The notes beneath the pieces were generated by a model, which was given only the letters and a program-made list of their open reading frames with translations, was not told the DNA's origin and did not search any database. The translations under genes and the position numbers were made by a program. From CAVXNB01 sp963763085 (GTDB lineage Bacteria > Actinomycetota > Acidimicrobiia > Acidimicrobiales > Bog-793), in the NCBI GenBank assembly GCA_963763085.1, contig CAVXNB010000001.1, positions 248,001 through 312,000 on the forward strand: 64,000 nucleotides of DNA. Reading direction: 5' to 3'. Within the stretch, counting starts at the first letter, position 1. Each line of letters begins with the position of its first letter. Shown here in pieces: positions 8,141-18,650 of the stretch.

Positions 8141-8953
8141 CCATGCCCTATTACGTCGCACCCGAGCAGGTGATGAAGGACCGTGCCGAGTACGCGCAGA
8201 AGGGGATCGCCAGAGGTCGCGCCCTTGTCGGGACCACCTACGAGCTCGGCGTGCTGATCGTCGCCGAGAACCCGTCCAGCACCCTGCACAAGATCAGCGA
8301 GATCTACGACCGCGTGGCGTTCGCCGGCGTCGGACGCTACAACGAGTTCGACCAGCTTCGGGTGGCCGGTGTGCGGCACGCCGACACCAAGGGCTACGCG
8401 TATTCGCGCGAGGACGTCGATGCCCGGTCACTCGCGAACGTCTATGCCCAATACCTCGGCCAGGTCTTCACCCACGAGATGAAGCCGCTCGAGGTCGAGA
8501 TCCTCGTAGCAGAGCTCGATCCTGTCGGGGACGCCCACCAGCTGTTCCACATCGCCTACGACGGCACGGTGGCCGATGAGCAGCGTTTCACCGTGCTCGG
8601 CGGGGAAGCGGATGCGATCACGCACCGCATGGCGGCGAGGTTCCGCCGGGGGTGGCCCCTCGGCGAGGCGATCCGCGGTTGCGTGGCAAGTCTGTCGGGA
8701 CCGACGCGAACGCTTCGGGTGGGTGATCTCGAGGTGGCGGTGCTGGAGCACGGCCCCTGGCGCCGGACGTTCCGTCGTATCGGCGACGAGGAGGTCGCCG
8801 AAATGCTTGCCGATGGCGAGCCCCCGGAGTTAGCCGCCGGCGGCAGCGGGGAGGCGGCAGCGGGACGGCGGCAGCGGCGGCGAAGACGGGGCAACCGCAT
8901 CCGGTTCGCCCGGCGCCGATGCGGGCGCGGCTCCAGACTCTCCAGCTCCGTGA
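8137..8953 (+). CDS. prcA: proteasome alpha subunit PrcA (one frameshift near the C-terminus)
   Basis: PrcA forms the outer rings that gate the 20S core and dock ARC. The first part, MTMPYYVAPEQVMKDRAEYAQ, contains the conserved N-terminal gating segment and helix H0, followed by ARGRALVGTTYELGVLIVAEN. After about residue 240 the straight frame becomes Arg-rich and runs into the aminotransferase. In the frame one base on, the tail reads as an acidic Gly/Ala/Ser stretch (GGSGGEDGATAS...APDSPAP) with a stop at 8951-8953, as alpha-subunit tails usually look. The span is a multiple of three plus one, so one extra base near 8865-8872 is likely. The start overlaps the prcB stop. Confidence 0.9.
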
Positions 8954-10113
8954 GGCGCCCCCTTCTCAACCGGAGGCTCGAAGGCTTCGGGACGACCATC
9001 TTCGCCGAGATGTCGGCGCTGGCCGCCGGCATGGACGCGATCAACCTCGGTCAGGGATTCCCCGACACCGACGGCCCCGAAGCGGTGACGGAAGGGGCAC
9101 GGGCGGCCATCGCGTCCGGTCACAACCAATATGCGCCGGGGATCGGGGTCGAGTCGCTCCGGGAGGCGATCGCGGTGCACCAGCAGCGCTTCTACGGCCT
9201 GGGGTTCGATCCTCAGCGCGAGGTCCTGGTCACGACCGGAGCCACCGAAGCCATCGCCGCCACGATCCTGGCACTGTGCGAGCCCGGCGACTCGGTAGTC
9301 AGCTTCGAGCCGTACTACGACTCGTATGCCGCCTCGATCGCGCTCGCCGGCGCCGAGCACACGGTGGTGCCCTTGCGGCCGCCCGCCTGGTCCTTCGACC
9401 CCGGGCAACTCGCCGAGGCCATCACCGACCGCACCCGCCTCGTGTTGCTCAACTCACCGCATAATCCGACCGGAAAGGTGTTCGATCGCGAGGAGCTGGC
9501 GGCGATCGCGGAGCTCTGCGTCTCGCGCGACGTCATCGCCGTCACCGACGAGGTCTACGAGCACCTCGTCTTCGAGGGCGAACATGTCCCGTTGGCGTCG
9601 CTGCCGGGGATGCGCGACCGGACAGTGACGATCTCGAGCGCCGGCAAGACCTTCTCGGTCACCGGTTGGAAGATCGGGTGGATCTGCGCCTCCGAGGAAC
9701 TGGTGACGGCCGCTCGCGCGGTGAAGCAGTTCCTGACCTACGCGAGCGGCACGCCTTTCCAGCACGCCGTCGCCGCCGGCCTCGCCTTACCGGACTCCTT
9801 CTACGCCGGCATTGCCGCTTCGCTCGGCGCGAGACGGGACCAGCTCTGCGACGGTTTGGAGGCGGCGGGGCTCACCGTCCTGCGGCCGGCCAGCACGTAT
9901 TTCGCCATCGTCGACGTCCGGTCCCTCGGCTACGAGGACGGCTTCGAGTTCTGCAAGGACTCGATCACACGCTTCGGCGTGGCGGCGATACCGACCGAGG
10001 TCTTCTACACCGATCGTGCCGCCGGCCGTCCGCTCGTGCGTTTCGCCTTCTGCAAGCGTCCGGAGGTGCTGGCGGAGGCGATCGTCCGCCTCACGTCGCT
10101 CGCCGGCGCTTGA
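8950..10113 (+). CDS. class I/II PLP-dependent aminotransferase (DapC/kynurenine-aminotransferase-like)
   Basis: This 387-residue fold-type I aminotransferase shows NLGQGFPD near the N-terminus, LNSPHNPTGKVF (the Asn that contacts PLP), DEVYEHLVF, and SSAGKTFSVTGWKIGW with the PLP-binding Lys. It ends with VRFAFCKRPEVL, holding the Arg that binds the substrate carboxylate. Members transfer amino groups between amino acids and 2-oxo acids; actinobacterial relatives include N-succinyldiaminopimelate aminotransferase (lysine/cell-wall pathway), but the exact substrate cannot be fixed here. GTG 8950 overlaps the predicted prcA stop (GTGA). The apparent 658-codon fusion with prcA is explained by the prcA frameshift. 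Confidence 0.85.
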   Translation: MRRPLLNRRLEGFGTTIFAEMSALAAGMDAINLGQGFPDTDGPEAVTEGARAAIASGHNQYAPGIGVESLREAIAVHQQRFYGLGFDPQREVLVTTGATEAIAATILALCEPGDSVVSFEPYYDSYAASIALAGAEHTVVPLRPPAWSFDPGQLAEAITDRTRLVLLNSPHNPTGKVFDREELAAIAELCVSRDVIAVTDEVYEHLVFEGEHVPLASLPGMRDRTVTISSAGKTFSVTGWKIGWICASEELVTAARAVKQFLTYASGTPFQHAVAAGLALPDSFYAGIAASLGARRDQLCDGLEAAGLTVLRPASTYFAIVDVRSLGYEDGFEFCKDSITRFGVAAIPTEVFYTDRAAGRPLVRFAFCKRPEVLAEAIVRLTSLAGA

Positions 10114-10200
10114 GGCAGCCCGCCGGCGCCTGCGCCTCGCCGGCACCTGGGCCCGCCGGCGCCTGGGGCCTCGCCGGCACCTGGGGCTCGGGCCCTTGGC
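10114..10200. repeat. GC-rich direct repeats between the aminotransferase and RT remnant
   Basis: The short spacer contains alternating copies of GCCGGCGCCTG and GCCGGCACCTGGG-type units (at least four related copies). There is no plausible start or coding continuity. It marks the left border of the retroelement remnant and may be a slippage-generated repeat. Confidence 0.6.
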
Positions 10201-10210
10201 ATAGTCAATT

Positions 10211-10864
10211 TTGTCGCCAAACTTGCCCCGCGACTTTTTCACCAGGCTCGATCACGGCTGGCTGAGGGAGTTTCTCGAGCGTCGCATAGCAGATGAGCGG
10301 GTCCTGCGACTCATCTACAAGTGGGTGAACGCAGGGGTGATCGAGGACGGGAGGTGGCAGGCGAGCGAGGCGGGCGCCCCCCAGGGGGCATCGGCCTCTC
10401 TGTTGCTCGCCAACATCTACCTCCATTACGTCCTCGACCAGTGGGCCAAGCAGTGGAGGGACAAGCACGCCCGCGGTGACATGGTCATCGTGCGGTTCGC
10501 TGACGACTTTGTCTGCGGGTTCGAGCACCAAGGTGACGCCAAGCAGTTCCTGCACGAGCTTCGCAAGCAGTTCGCGGACTTCGGGCTGGAACTGCACCCC
10601 GAGAAGACCAGGCTGATCGAGTTCGGGCGCTACGCCGCCTACAACCGCAAGGCCCGGGGCCTCGGCAAACCGGAGACGTTCGACTTTCTCGGCTTCACCC
10701 ATATCTGTGGGAAGGGCCGGGACGGGAATCCAATCGAGATTGCGACCAGTCGCAATCTTTCGCCGAGGCAAGTTCAGACACTTTTTCAAGTGTCCCGCCT
10801 CCCCGCAAGGCGGCGCACGACCCACGCAGAGGTCAGTGAAAAGAGGCGAGGACCCCGACGATGA
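10211..10864 (+). pseudogene. group II intron-encoded reverse transcriptase fragment (decayed)
   Basis: The segment corresponds to the middle of an LtrA-like group II intron reverse transcriptase. It has DHGWLREFLERRIADERVLRL, the PQG motif (as GAPQGASAS), the catalytic box RFADDF, and GLELHPEKTRLIEFGR with the later ETFDFLGFTHICGK. The N-terminal RT blocks are missing: homology starts abruptly at DFFTRLDHGWL. Maturase and endonuclease domains are also missing, with homology ending near 10740. The usual GGSAS-P is changed to GASAS-L. The remaining codons to 10864 look non-native and overlap the opposite-strand DUF2007 gene. No intron RNA domain V was recognised. It splits the proteasome locus between prcBA and pafA. 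Confidence 0.8.
10739..10813. repeat. three tandem hairpins next to the RT remnant
   Basis: Three separate inverted repeats occur in 75 bp: ATTGCGAC-CA-GTCGCAAT (10739-10756), GACACTT-tttc-AAGTGTC (10777-10794) and CCGCCT-n7-AGGCGG (10795-10813). The last two are contiguous. None is followed by a clear T-run in either direction, so simple intrinsic termination is not shown. They sit exactly where RT homology ends, just downstream of the minus-strand DUF2007 gene. Confidence 0.5.
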
Positions 10865-11219
10865 GCACGAGTCCGACCATCGCCAGCACGAGGATCGTGT
10901 GTGCGCGGCGGGAGTGGGCGACCTCGGGGAGGTCGATCGGCGGAAGATCGAGCACGCCGGGGTCCTCTGGGCCGAGACCGTTGTAACGCTCGTCGAAGGC
11001 TGCGTCGACGGCATCGCCGAGGAGAATCGCCCGGGCGAGCTCGAGCTGATCCTCGAGGACGTAGACCTCGACGCTGGCCGGCAGGGGATAGGGGCCGCCG
11101 TCGCTCATACCCCGGAGTTTGACGGGGATTCCGTCCGATCCGAGACGTGCCGCGAGCACGTGCCCGTGAAACGAGCCCACGACAGTCGTGAGAAGGACCA
11201 TGCGGTCGGATGGTTGCAT
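10833..11219 (-). CDS. DUF2007-like protein with C-terminal membrane anchor
   Basis: The 128-residue product has an N-terminal domain like the small DUF2007 'signal transducing' family: LLTTVVGSFHGHVLAARLGSDGIP followed by VEVYVLEDQLELARAIL, a beta-alpha layout resembling PII-like ferredoxin folds. A C-terminal hydrophobic helix (TILVLAMVGLVLIVGVLA) ends the protein, so the domain should face the cytosol from the membrane. Start could be ATG 11219 or ATG 11201 (MVLLTT), the latter fitting the family start better. It is divergent from pafA with 26-45 bp between starts. The function is unknown. Confidence 0.7.
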   Translation of the reverse strand: MQPSDRMVLLTTVVGSFHGHVLAARLGSDGIPVKLRGMSDGGPYPLPASVEVYVLEDQLELARAILLGDAVDAAFDERYNGLGPEDPGVLDLPPIDLPEVAHSRRAHTILVLAMVGLVLIVGVLASFH

Positions 11220-11245
11220 CCGCTTCGAGGCTACCGTGGACCTCA

Positions 11246-12604
11246 GTGGAGCGCAGGATTTTCGGGCTCGAAAACGAATACGGCGTCACCTGTACGCTTC
11301 GCGGTCAGCGCCGCCTGAGCCCGGACGAGGTGGCCCGGTACCTGTTCAGACGGGTCGTGAGCTGGGGCCGCTCGAGCAATGTCTTCCTCGAGAACGGGGC
11401 GAGGCTGTACCTCGACGTGGGCAGTCACCCCGAGTACGCGACGCCGGAGTGCGACTCCATCGAGGACCTTGTCGCACATGACAAGGCCGGCGAGCGGATC
11501 CTCGAGGGACTGGTCGCCTCGGCCGAGAGCCGCCTGCGCGACGAGGGCATCCGCGGCGTCATCTATCTCTTCAAGAACAACACGGACTCCGCCGGCAACT
11601 CGTACGGGTGCCACGAGAACTACCTGACGAGCCGACGGGACGACTTCTCGCACTACGCGCAGGTCCTCATCCCGTTCTTCGTGAGCAGGCAGATCTACTC
11701 GGGCGCCGGCAAAGTGCTGCAGACGGCGCGCGGGGCCATCTTCTGTCTCTGCCAGCGAGCGGAGCACATCTGGGAGGGGGTCTCGTCCGCGACGACGCGG
11801 AGCCGGCCGATCATCAACACCCGTGACGAGCCCCACGCCGACGCCGAGCGGTTCCGGCGGCTGCACGTGATCGTGGGCGATTCGAACATGAGCGAGTACG
11901 CCACGTTCCTCAAGGTGGGCAGCACGAGCATCCTGCTCCGCATGCTGGAGGACCCGAGCGTGGTTATCCGGGACCTGACCCTGGAGGACCCGATTCGGGC
12001 GATTCGGGAGATCAGCCACGACATCACCTGCCGGCGTGAGGTGCGACTCGCCAACGGCCGCGAGCTGAGTGCGCTCGACATCCAACGCGAGTACCTCGAC
12101 CGGGCGCTGCGCTACCACGAGCGCCGAGGGCTACCCGCCCTGGAGGAGCGGGCGCTCTCGATGTGGCAGCACTGCGTGGAAGGCATCGAGAAGGACCCGC
12201 TCAGCCTGGATCGCGAGTGTGACTGGGTAATCAAACACAACCTGGTCGAGGCGTACCGGGCTCGCCATCAACTTCCTCTCGGGCACCCCAAGGTTGCGCT
12301 GCTCGACCTCCAGTACCACGACGTCGACCGAAGCCGAGGGATCTTCTACCTCCTGCAGGCCAAAGGGCGTGTGGACCGCACGACCACGGACGAAGCCATC
12401 ACCAAGGCGATGGACGTGCCACCTGCGACGACCCGGGCGCGCCTTCGGGGCGAGTTCATCAAGCGGGCCAAGGAGAAGCGCCGCGATTTCACCGTCGACT
12501 GGGTCCACTTGAAGCTGAACGACCAGACCCAGCGGACGGTCCTCTTGAAGGATCCGTTCCGGTCTCACGACGAGCGCGTCGAGCGGCTCATCGAATCGAT
12601 TTAG
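11246..12604 (+). CDS. pafA: Pup--protein ligase PafA
   Basis: PafA uses ATP to phosphorylate the Pup C-terminal Glu and join it to a substrate lysine. The 452-residue protein starts VERRIFGLENEYG, matching the short N-terminus of known PafA, and contains HPEYATPECDS, NNTDSAGNSYGCHENYL, RPIINTRDEPHADAERF and the C-terminal DWVHLKLNDQTQRTVLLKDPF. It lacks the Dop-specific loop, which separates it from the Dop at 5545. The start is GTG 11246, chosen because homology begins immediately after it. The gene lies 12 bp before lepB. Confidence 0.95.
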   Translation: MERRIFGLENEYGVTCTLRGQRRLSPDEVARYLFRRVVSWGRSSNVFLENGARLYLDVGSHPEYATPECDSIEDLVAHDKAGERILEGLVASAESRLRDEGIRGVIYLFKNNTDSAGNSYGCHENYLTSRRDDFSHYAQVLIPFFVSRQIYSGAGKVLQTARGAIFCLCQRAEHIWEGVSSATTRSRPIINTRDEPHADAERFRRLHVIVGDSNMSEYATFLKVGSTSILLRMLEDPSVVIRDLTLEDPIRAIREISHDITCRREVRLANGRELSALDIQREYLDRALRYHERRGLPALEERALSMWQHCVEGIEKDPLSLDRECDWVIKHNLVEAYRARHQLPLGHPKVALLDLQYHDVDRSRGIFYLLQAKGRVDRTTTDEAITKAMDVPPATTRARLRGEFIKRAKEKRRDFTVDWVHLKLNDQTQRTVLLKDPFRSHDERVERLIESI

Positions 12605-12615
12605 GCTGCCAGTCC

Positions 12616-13320
12616 GTGAAGGATGTCTCCGGGGCTCCGGGCAGTGGCGATGAGATGGCGGCTATACCCCCTCCGCTGATCGGGGCGGAGGCTGCTTCCA
12701 CGTCGACCCGCCCTCAGGACGCCCCGGCTCCCGCTGCTCCTCCCGGCCTTGCCGCGACCAACGCCGCCGTGGAGAAGCGGAGGCGAAGCAGGAAGCGACA
12801 CCTCTTCGAATGGGTCGCCGTCGTCGTCTTCGCCGTTCTGGTCGCCGGCGGCTTGCGGACGTTCGTCGTCCAGGCCTTCTTCGTGCCGTCGGGCTCGATG
12901 CTGCCGACCCTTCAGGTCGGCGACCGCATCGTGGTGGTCAAGATCGGCTACACGATCCACCGGGGCGACATAGTCGTCTTCCGGCGCCCCCCGCAGGATG
13001 TGACGACCACCGACGCCGATCTGGTGAAGCGCGTCATCGGCCTTCCCGGCGAGACGATCTCATCGCGCGGGGCGACCGTTCTCATCAACGGCAAGCCGCT
13101 CAGCGAACCCTGGCTTCCGCCTCTGACCGGGACTTGCGCCGAACCGTCGGAAGCCATCCCGACGACGGTCATCCCCCCCGGGCATTACTTCGTGATGGGG
13201 GACTGCCGGGGAGACTCGGCAGACAGCCGAACGTGGGGGACGCTGCCCGCCTCGCTCATCGTCGGCAAGGTGATCGTGATCGTCTGGCGCTTCGGTCACC
13301 CCTACCTGCACTGGTTCTGA
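12616..13320 (+). CDS. lepB: signal peptidase I
   Basis: This is a 234-residue type I signal peptidase that cleaves signal peptides from exported proteins at the outer face of the membrane. After a Pro/Ala-rich cytosolic stretch (1-60) comes one membrane helix (about 64-82), then FFVPSGSMLPTL with nucleophile Ser94, DLVKRVIGLPGE with general-base Lys138, and the box-E region GDCRGDSADSR. It follows pafA by 12 bp and precedes tatA and tatC, so several export genes are together. About 190 bp without a convincing gene separate it from tatA. Confidence 0.94.
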   Translation: MKDVSGAPGSGDEMAAIPPPLIGAEAASTSTRPQDAPAPAAPPGLAATNAAVEKRRRSRKRHLFEWVAVVVFAVLVAGGLRTFVVQAFFVPSGSMLPTLQVGDRIVVVKIGYTIHRGDIVVFRRPPQDVTTTDADLVKRVIGLPGETISSRGATVLINGKPLSEPWLPPLTGTCAEPSEAIPTTVIPPGHYFVMGDCRGDSADSRTWGTLPASLIVGKVIVIVWRFGHPYLHWF

Positions 13321-13510
13321 CGCCGGGCCGCCTGAGCGCAATGGGGGCGGCGACGGCGACGAGTAACCTCCTGTGGTCCGTGCACACCGACGGATCCGTA
13401 CAACAGGGGGGTCGAATCGTGCTGGCCCGCCTCATCGAGGAAAGTGATGTCGTGACTCAGTCCACACCCCGTCCGGTCCCCGCGCCGGCTCTCCGGTAGG
13501 ATCTGCGACC

Positions 13511-14032
13511 GTGGGCGGCCTAGACCCGGCCAAGATCCTGGTGATCCTCATCATCGCGCTCATCGTGCTCGGCCCCGACAGACTGCCTACGGCCGCTCGC
13601 CAGCTGGGCGGGGCCTGGCGCGAGCTGAACCGCCTTCGGGAGAAGTTCGAGGAGGAAGTGCGGGCCGCGGTCCCGGACCTCGACCTGCCGAAGATCCCGA
13701 CCAGTCCCTCCCGGGCCGTGAGCGGGTACCTGAGCGGGCTCGTCTCCGGGTTGGCCGACCCCACGGCGGCAAGCGCCACCACAGGCGTCAACGGCGCGGT
13801 GACCGAGTCCCTCGAGGACGGTCCGGGAGTGAACCTTGGCGCCGGCGGAAGCGGCGTCTGGTCGGACATGGACGAGCAGGAGGACGCGCCGGCCGCATGG
13901 CGGCCGCTGCTCGGACGGCCGGAATCCGGACCCGCAGAAGCTCGCCGCATTCCGTCCGTGCCCTCGTGGTCGTCCCCCGGCTCGCTGTCGGCCGACACGG
14001 TGTTCACGCTCGACGAGCCGAGCATGAACTGA
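13511..14032 (+). CDS. tatA: twin-arginine translocase TatA/TatB-type protein
   Basis: The protein begins with a short membrane helix (KILVILIIALIVLG), a P-x-x-A-R-x-L hinge (LPTAARQLG) and an amphipathic helix (WRELNRLREKFEEEV), the Tat A/B architecture that forms the translocation pore around folded substrates. At 173 residues it is long, with a low-complexity C-terminal tail, more like TatB than TatA; the two are hard to tell apart from sequence. The start is GTG 13511. tatC follows after 3 bp, so they form an operon. Window proteins such as the lipoprotein at 41543 carry Tat signals and are likely clients. Confidence 0.85.
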   Translation: MGGLDPAKILVILIIALIVLGPDRLPTAARQLGGAWRELNRLREKFEEEVRAAVPDLDLPKIPTSPSRAVSGYLSGLVSGLADPTAASATTGVNGAVTESLEDGPGVNLGAGGSGVWSDMDEQEDAPAAWRPLLGRPESGPAEARRIPSVPSWSSPGSLSADTVFTLDEPSMN

Positions 14033-14035
14033 ATC

Positions 14036-14833
14036 ATGGCTGCGCCGGCGAGGATTGCAAGGCTTCGCTCCCGTAAGGAGGAGCCGCGCCCGACGCCGGA
14101 CGCGATGACCCTCGGCGAGCACCTCGGCGAGCTCCGCCGGCGCCTGATCATCGCCATCGCCACGATCGCCGTCGGGGCGATCGCGTGCTACGTGATCTAC
14201 AACCGCATCCTCAATTTCCTTCGCGAGCCGTACTGCAAGGCCAGCGCGGTCATCGACAGAGCTCATCACGTGCACCTTGCCTGCCCCAACTTCTACGTCA
14301 CGACCCCCTTGCAGGGATTCTCGCTCCGGCTCGACGTGGCCGCTTACGGCGGGATCCTGATCGCGCTGCCGGTCCTGCTCTTCCAGCTCTGGCGTTTCGT
14401 CACGCCCGGCCTCAAAGCGAACGAGAAGCGTTACGCGTTCCCGTTCACGGCGGCGACGGTTCTCCTGTTCGCGCTCGGCGCCACCGTTGCGTACCTGACG
14501 TTTCCGCACGCGCTCGGTTTCCTGATCAACGTGAGCGGTCCGGACATCAGCCAGATCCTCTCGCCGAACTCGTACATCCAGCTGATCCTGCTGCTGATGC
14601 TGGCCGCCGGGGTGACCTTCGAGTTCCCGGTGGTGCTCGTGGCCCTCGAGCTCGCCGGGGTCCTCACCCCGGCGCGACTGTCCAAGTGGCGACGGTGGGC
14701 GATCATCGGCATGGTCGTGTTCGCGGCCGTCGTGACACCGAGCTCCGATCCGTTCTCGATGCTGGCGCTGGCGATCCCGCTCCTGCTCTTCTACGAGGCG
14801 TCGATCGTCATCGGCAAGGTGCTGGGCAAGTGA
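14036..14833 (+). CDS. tatC: Sec-independent translocase TatC
   Basis: TatC is the multi-spanning receptor that recognises twin-arginine signal peptides. This 265-residue protein has the family N-terminus MTLGEHLGELRRRL, six hydrophobic segments, and the conserved blocks LQGFSLRLDVAAYGG, FVTPGLKANEKRYA and TPSSDPFSM. It follows the TatA/B gene directly and precedes the helY-type helicase by 22 bp, an order common in actinobacteria. Confidence 0.94.
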   Translation: MAAPARIARLRSRKEEPRPTPDAMTLGEHLGELRRRLIIAIATIAVGAIACYVIYNRILNFLREPYCKASAVIDRAHHVHLACPNFYVTTPLQGFSLRLDVAAYGGILIALPVLLFQLWRFVTPGLKANEKRYAFPFTAATVLLFALGATVAYLTFPHALGFLINVSGPDISQILSPNSYIQLILLLMLAAGVTFEFPVVLVALELAGVLTPARLSKWRRWAIIGMVVFAAVVTPSSDPFSMLALAIPLLLFYEASIVIGKVLGK

Positions 14834-14855
14834 TGGTCCGCGGGCGAAGGAGCTC

Positions 14856-17018
14856 ATGAGCGCGCCGGTCACCGGCGCCGCGACGCGCGAGCAATTCGTC
14901 GCGGAGCATCCTTATCCGCTCGACCGGTTCCAGCTCGACGCACTCGACTTCCTCGACGACGGCCAGTCCGTCCTCGTCAGCGCCCCGACCGGGTCGGGCA
15001 AGACAGTCGTCGCCGAGTACGCCGTTCATCTCGCGCTCGCCGAGGGTGCCAAGGTGTTCTACACGACGCCGATCAAGGCGCTCTCGAACCAGAAGTACGG
15101 GGATCTCCGCAAGCGATACGGCGCCGACCGGGTCGGCTTGCTGACCGGCGACAACTCGATCAACGGCCAGGCGCCGATCGTGGTCATGACCACCGAGGTG
15201 CTCCGCAACATGATCCACGCGGAGCCCGGCCGTCTCGCCGACCTTCGCTACGTCGTCCTCGACGAAGTCCACTTCCTCCAGGACCGCTACCGCGGAGGCG
15301 TTTGGGAAGAGGTCATCCTCGGCGCCCCTCTGAACGTGACGCTCGTCTGCCTGTCGGCCACGGTTGCGAACGCGGACCAGCTGGCGGCGTGGATCTCCAA
15401 GGTTCGCGGCGCCACCGGGGTCGTGATCGAGACGCACCGGCCTGTCGAGCTGAACAACCTGTTCCTCGTCGGCGACCGCTACGCGGAGCGCCTCCATCTG
15501 CTGCCGACATTCGTCGACGGCCGGCCGAACCCCGAAGCGGTCAAGCTCGACGAGCTGATCGCCCGGCCGGGATCGGGACGGAGGGCCACGGGGGCGTCGC
15601 GGCCGTCGATGGGCGGCAAGAGGCCGGCCATGCCGGGGAGCGGCTCCGGCTCAGGCCGTGCCCAGCTGTACCGCCCCACCCGGGTCGAGGTAGTCGAGCG
15701 CTTCGAGGAGGAACGACTCCTGCCGGCGATCTACTTCGTGTTCTCGAGGGCCGGCTGCGACGAGTCGGTTCGGCGCTGCTTGGACGACGGGTTGCGTCTG
15801 ACGACGCCCGAGGAGCGTCTTCGGATTCGCGCCATAGTCGAGTCGTACGTGGACCCCCTTACCGACGAGGACCTGTCGGTGCTCGGCTACCCGAGCTACG
15901 TTGCCGGCCTGGAGGCCGGCGTCGCCGCCCATCACGCCGGGATGGTGCCGCCGTTTCGGGAAGCGGTCGAGGCGTGCTTCGCAGAGGCGCTCGTCAAGGT
16001 CGTCTTCGCCACCGAGACGCTGGCGCTCGGGATCAACATGCCCGCACGGTCGGTCGTCATCGAGGAGGTGACAAAGTTCGCCGGCAGTGGCCACCAGGAG
16101 CTGACGCCGGGCGAGTACACCCAGCTCACCGGCAGGGCCGGCCGGCGCGGCATCGACGAGGTCGGGTACGCGGCGGTGCTGTGCTCTCCGTTCCACACTT
16201 TCGACGACGTCGCCCGCATCGCCGGCGGCCGCCCACGTGCGCTCTCGTCTTCGTTCCGTCCGACTTACAACCTGGCGGTCAACCTGGTCCGCCGCCACAC
16301 CCGAGATGCCGCCTATCGGCTCGTCAGCTCGTCGTTCGCCCAGTTCCTGAGTGACGAAGACCTCGCCGGCGAGCTCGATGCCGTGCTGGAGGTGCTCGAG
16401 CGCCGGGGTTATCTCGACGGCTGGAAAGTGACCGATGCCGGTGCCCGCCTGGCCGGGCTGTACCACGAGGCCGACCTCCTCGTCGCCGAGGCGCTCGAGG
16501 CGGGCGAGCTCGACGGGCTCGATCCGGCGAGCCTGGCGGCCGTCGCCTCGGGGTTCTGTTACGAGGCGCGTAGGGAGCGCGACGCGCCGTTTTCTGAGCC
16601 GAATGCGAAGGTCGCACGCCGCCTCGAGGCGATCGAGGAGCTGTCCGAGGCGTTGGCCGCCGAGGAGCGGCGGGAGCACCTCCCGGTCACGCGAGGGATC
16701 GACGCCGGCTTCGCGTCGCTCATCCACGAATGGGCCAGGGGCCGCGACCTCCGCCAGGTCCTCCAAGCGGGCGCGGGTACCGGCCGGCGAGGCCAGAAGG
16801 CGGTGCCGGTCATGTCCGGAGGTGACTTCGTCCGCAACGTGAAGCAGGTGATCGACCTGCTCCGCCAGGTGGCGGTGGTCGCGCGACTGGACGAGACGGC
16901 AAGATCTGCCCGCGCCGCGGCCGAGCGCCTGCTCCGGGACGTGGTCGCGGCGTCGTCGGTGGTCACTATCCCCGTCGAGCGGGGCACCATCCGCGCCGGT
17001 GGACAGGCGGCACCGTAA
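14856..17018 (+). CDS. helY: HelY/Ski2-type DEVH-box RNA helicase
   Basis: This 720-residue superfamily II helicase belongs to the Ski2/Mtr4-like HelY group, thought to unwind RNA during processing or decay. Visible motifs are motif I SAPTGSGKT, TTPIKALSNQK (Ia), DEVHFLQD (II, DEVH), LSATV (III), and QLTGRAGRRG (VI). After the RecA core come the winged-helix and ratchet regions (NLAVNLVRRH..., VLEVLERRGYL) and the helical C-terminal domain. A Gly/Ser-rich insert at about 248-266 is typical low-complexity linker. It follows tatC, as in mycobacteria, where helY also neighbours tat genes. Confidence 0.92.
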   Translation: MSAPVTGAATREQFVAEHPYPLDRFQLDALDFLDDGQSVLVSAPTGSGKTVVAEYAVHLALAEGAKVFYTTPIKALSNQKYGDLRKRYGADRVGLLTGDNSINGQAPIVVMTTEVLRNMIHAEPGRLADLRYVVLDEVHFLQDRYRGGVWEEVILGAPLNVTLVCLSATVANADQLAAWISKVRGATGVVIETHRPVELNNLFLVGDRYAERLHLLPTFVDGRPNPEAVKLDELIARPGSGRRATGASRPSMGGKRPAMPGSGSGSGRAQLYRPTRVEVVERFEEERLLPAIYFVFSRAGCDESVRRCLDDGLRLTTPEERLRIRAIVESYVDPLTDEDLSVLGYPSYVAGLEAGVAAHHAGMVPPFREAVEACFAEALVKVVFATETLALGINMPARSVVIEEVTKFAGSGHQELTPGEYTQLTGRAGRRGIDEVGYAAVLCSPFHTFDDVARIAGGRPRALSSSFRPTYNLAVNLVRRHTRDAAYRLVSSSFAQFLSDEDLAGELDAVLEVLERRGYLDGWKVTDAGARLAGLYHEADLLVAEALEAGELDGLDPASLAAVASGFCYEARRERDAPFSEPNAKVARRLEAIEELSEALAAEERREHLPVTRGIDAGFASLIHEWARGRDLRQVLQAGAGTGRRGQKAVPVMSGGDFVRNVKQVIDLLRQVAVVARLDETARSARAAAERLLRDVVAASSVVTIPVERGTIRAGGQAAP

Positions 17019-17030
17019 TGTCGTCCGGGC

Positions 17031-18650
<1,620 letters not shown>

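Noticed and set aside
8137..10113. A single 658-codon PrcA-aminotransferase fusion protein
   Set aside because: The straight frame is Arg-rich at the junction, while one base on gives a normal acidic PrcA tail with a stop overlapping a GTG start. An extra base explains the fusion.
13340..13499. Small gene between lepB and tatA
   Set aside because: The 52-codon frame has no good ribosome-binding site and no recognisable sequence.
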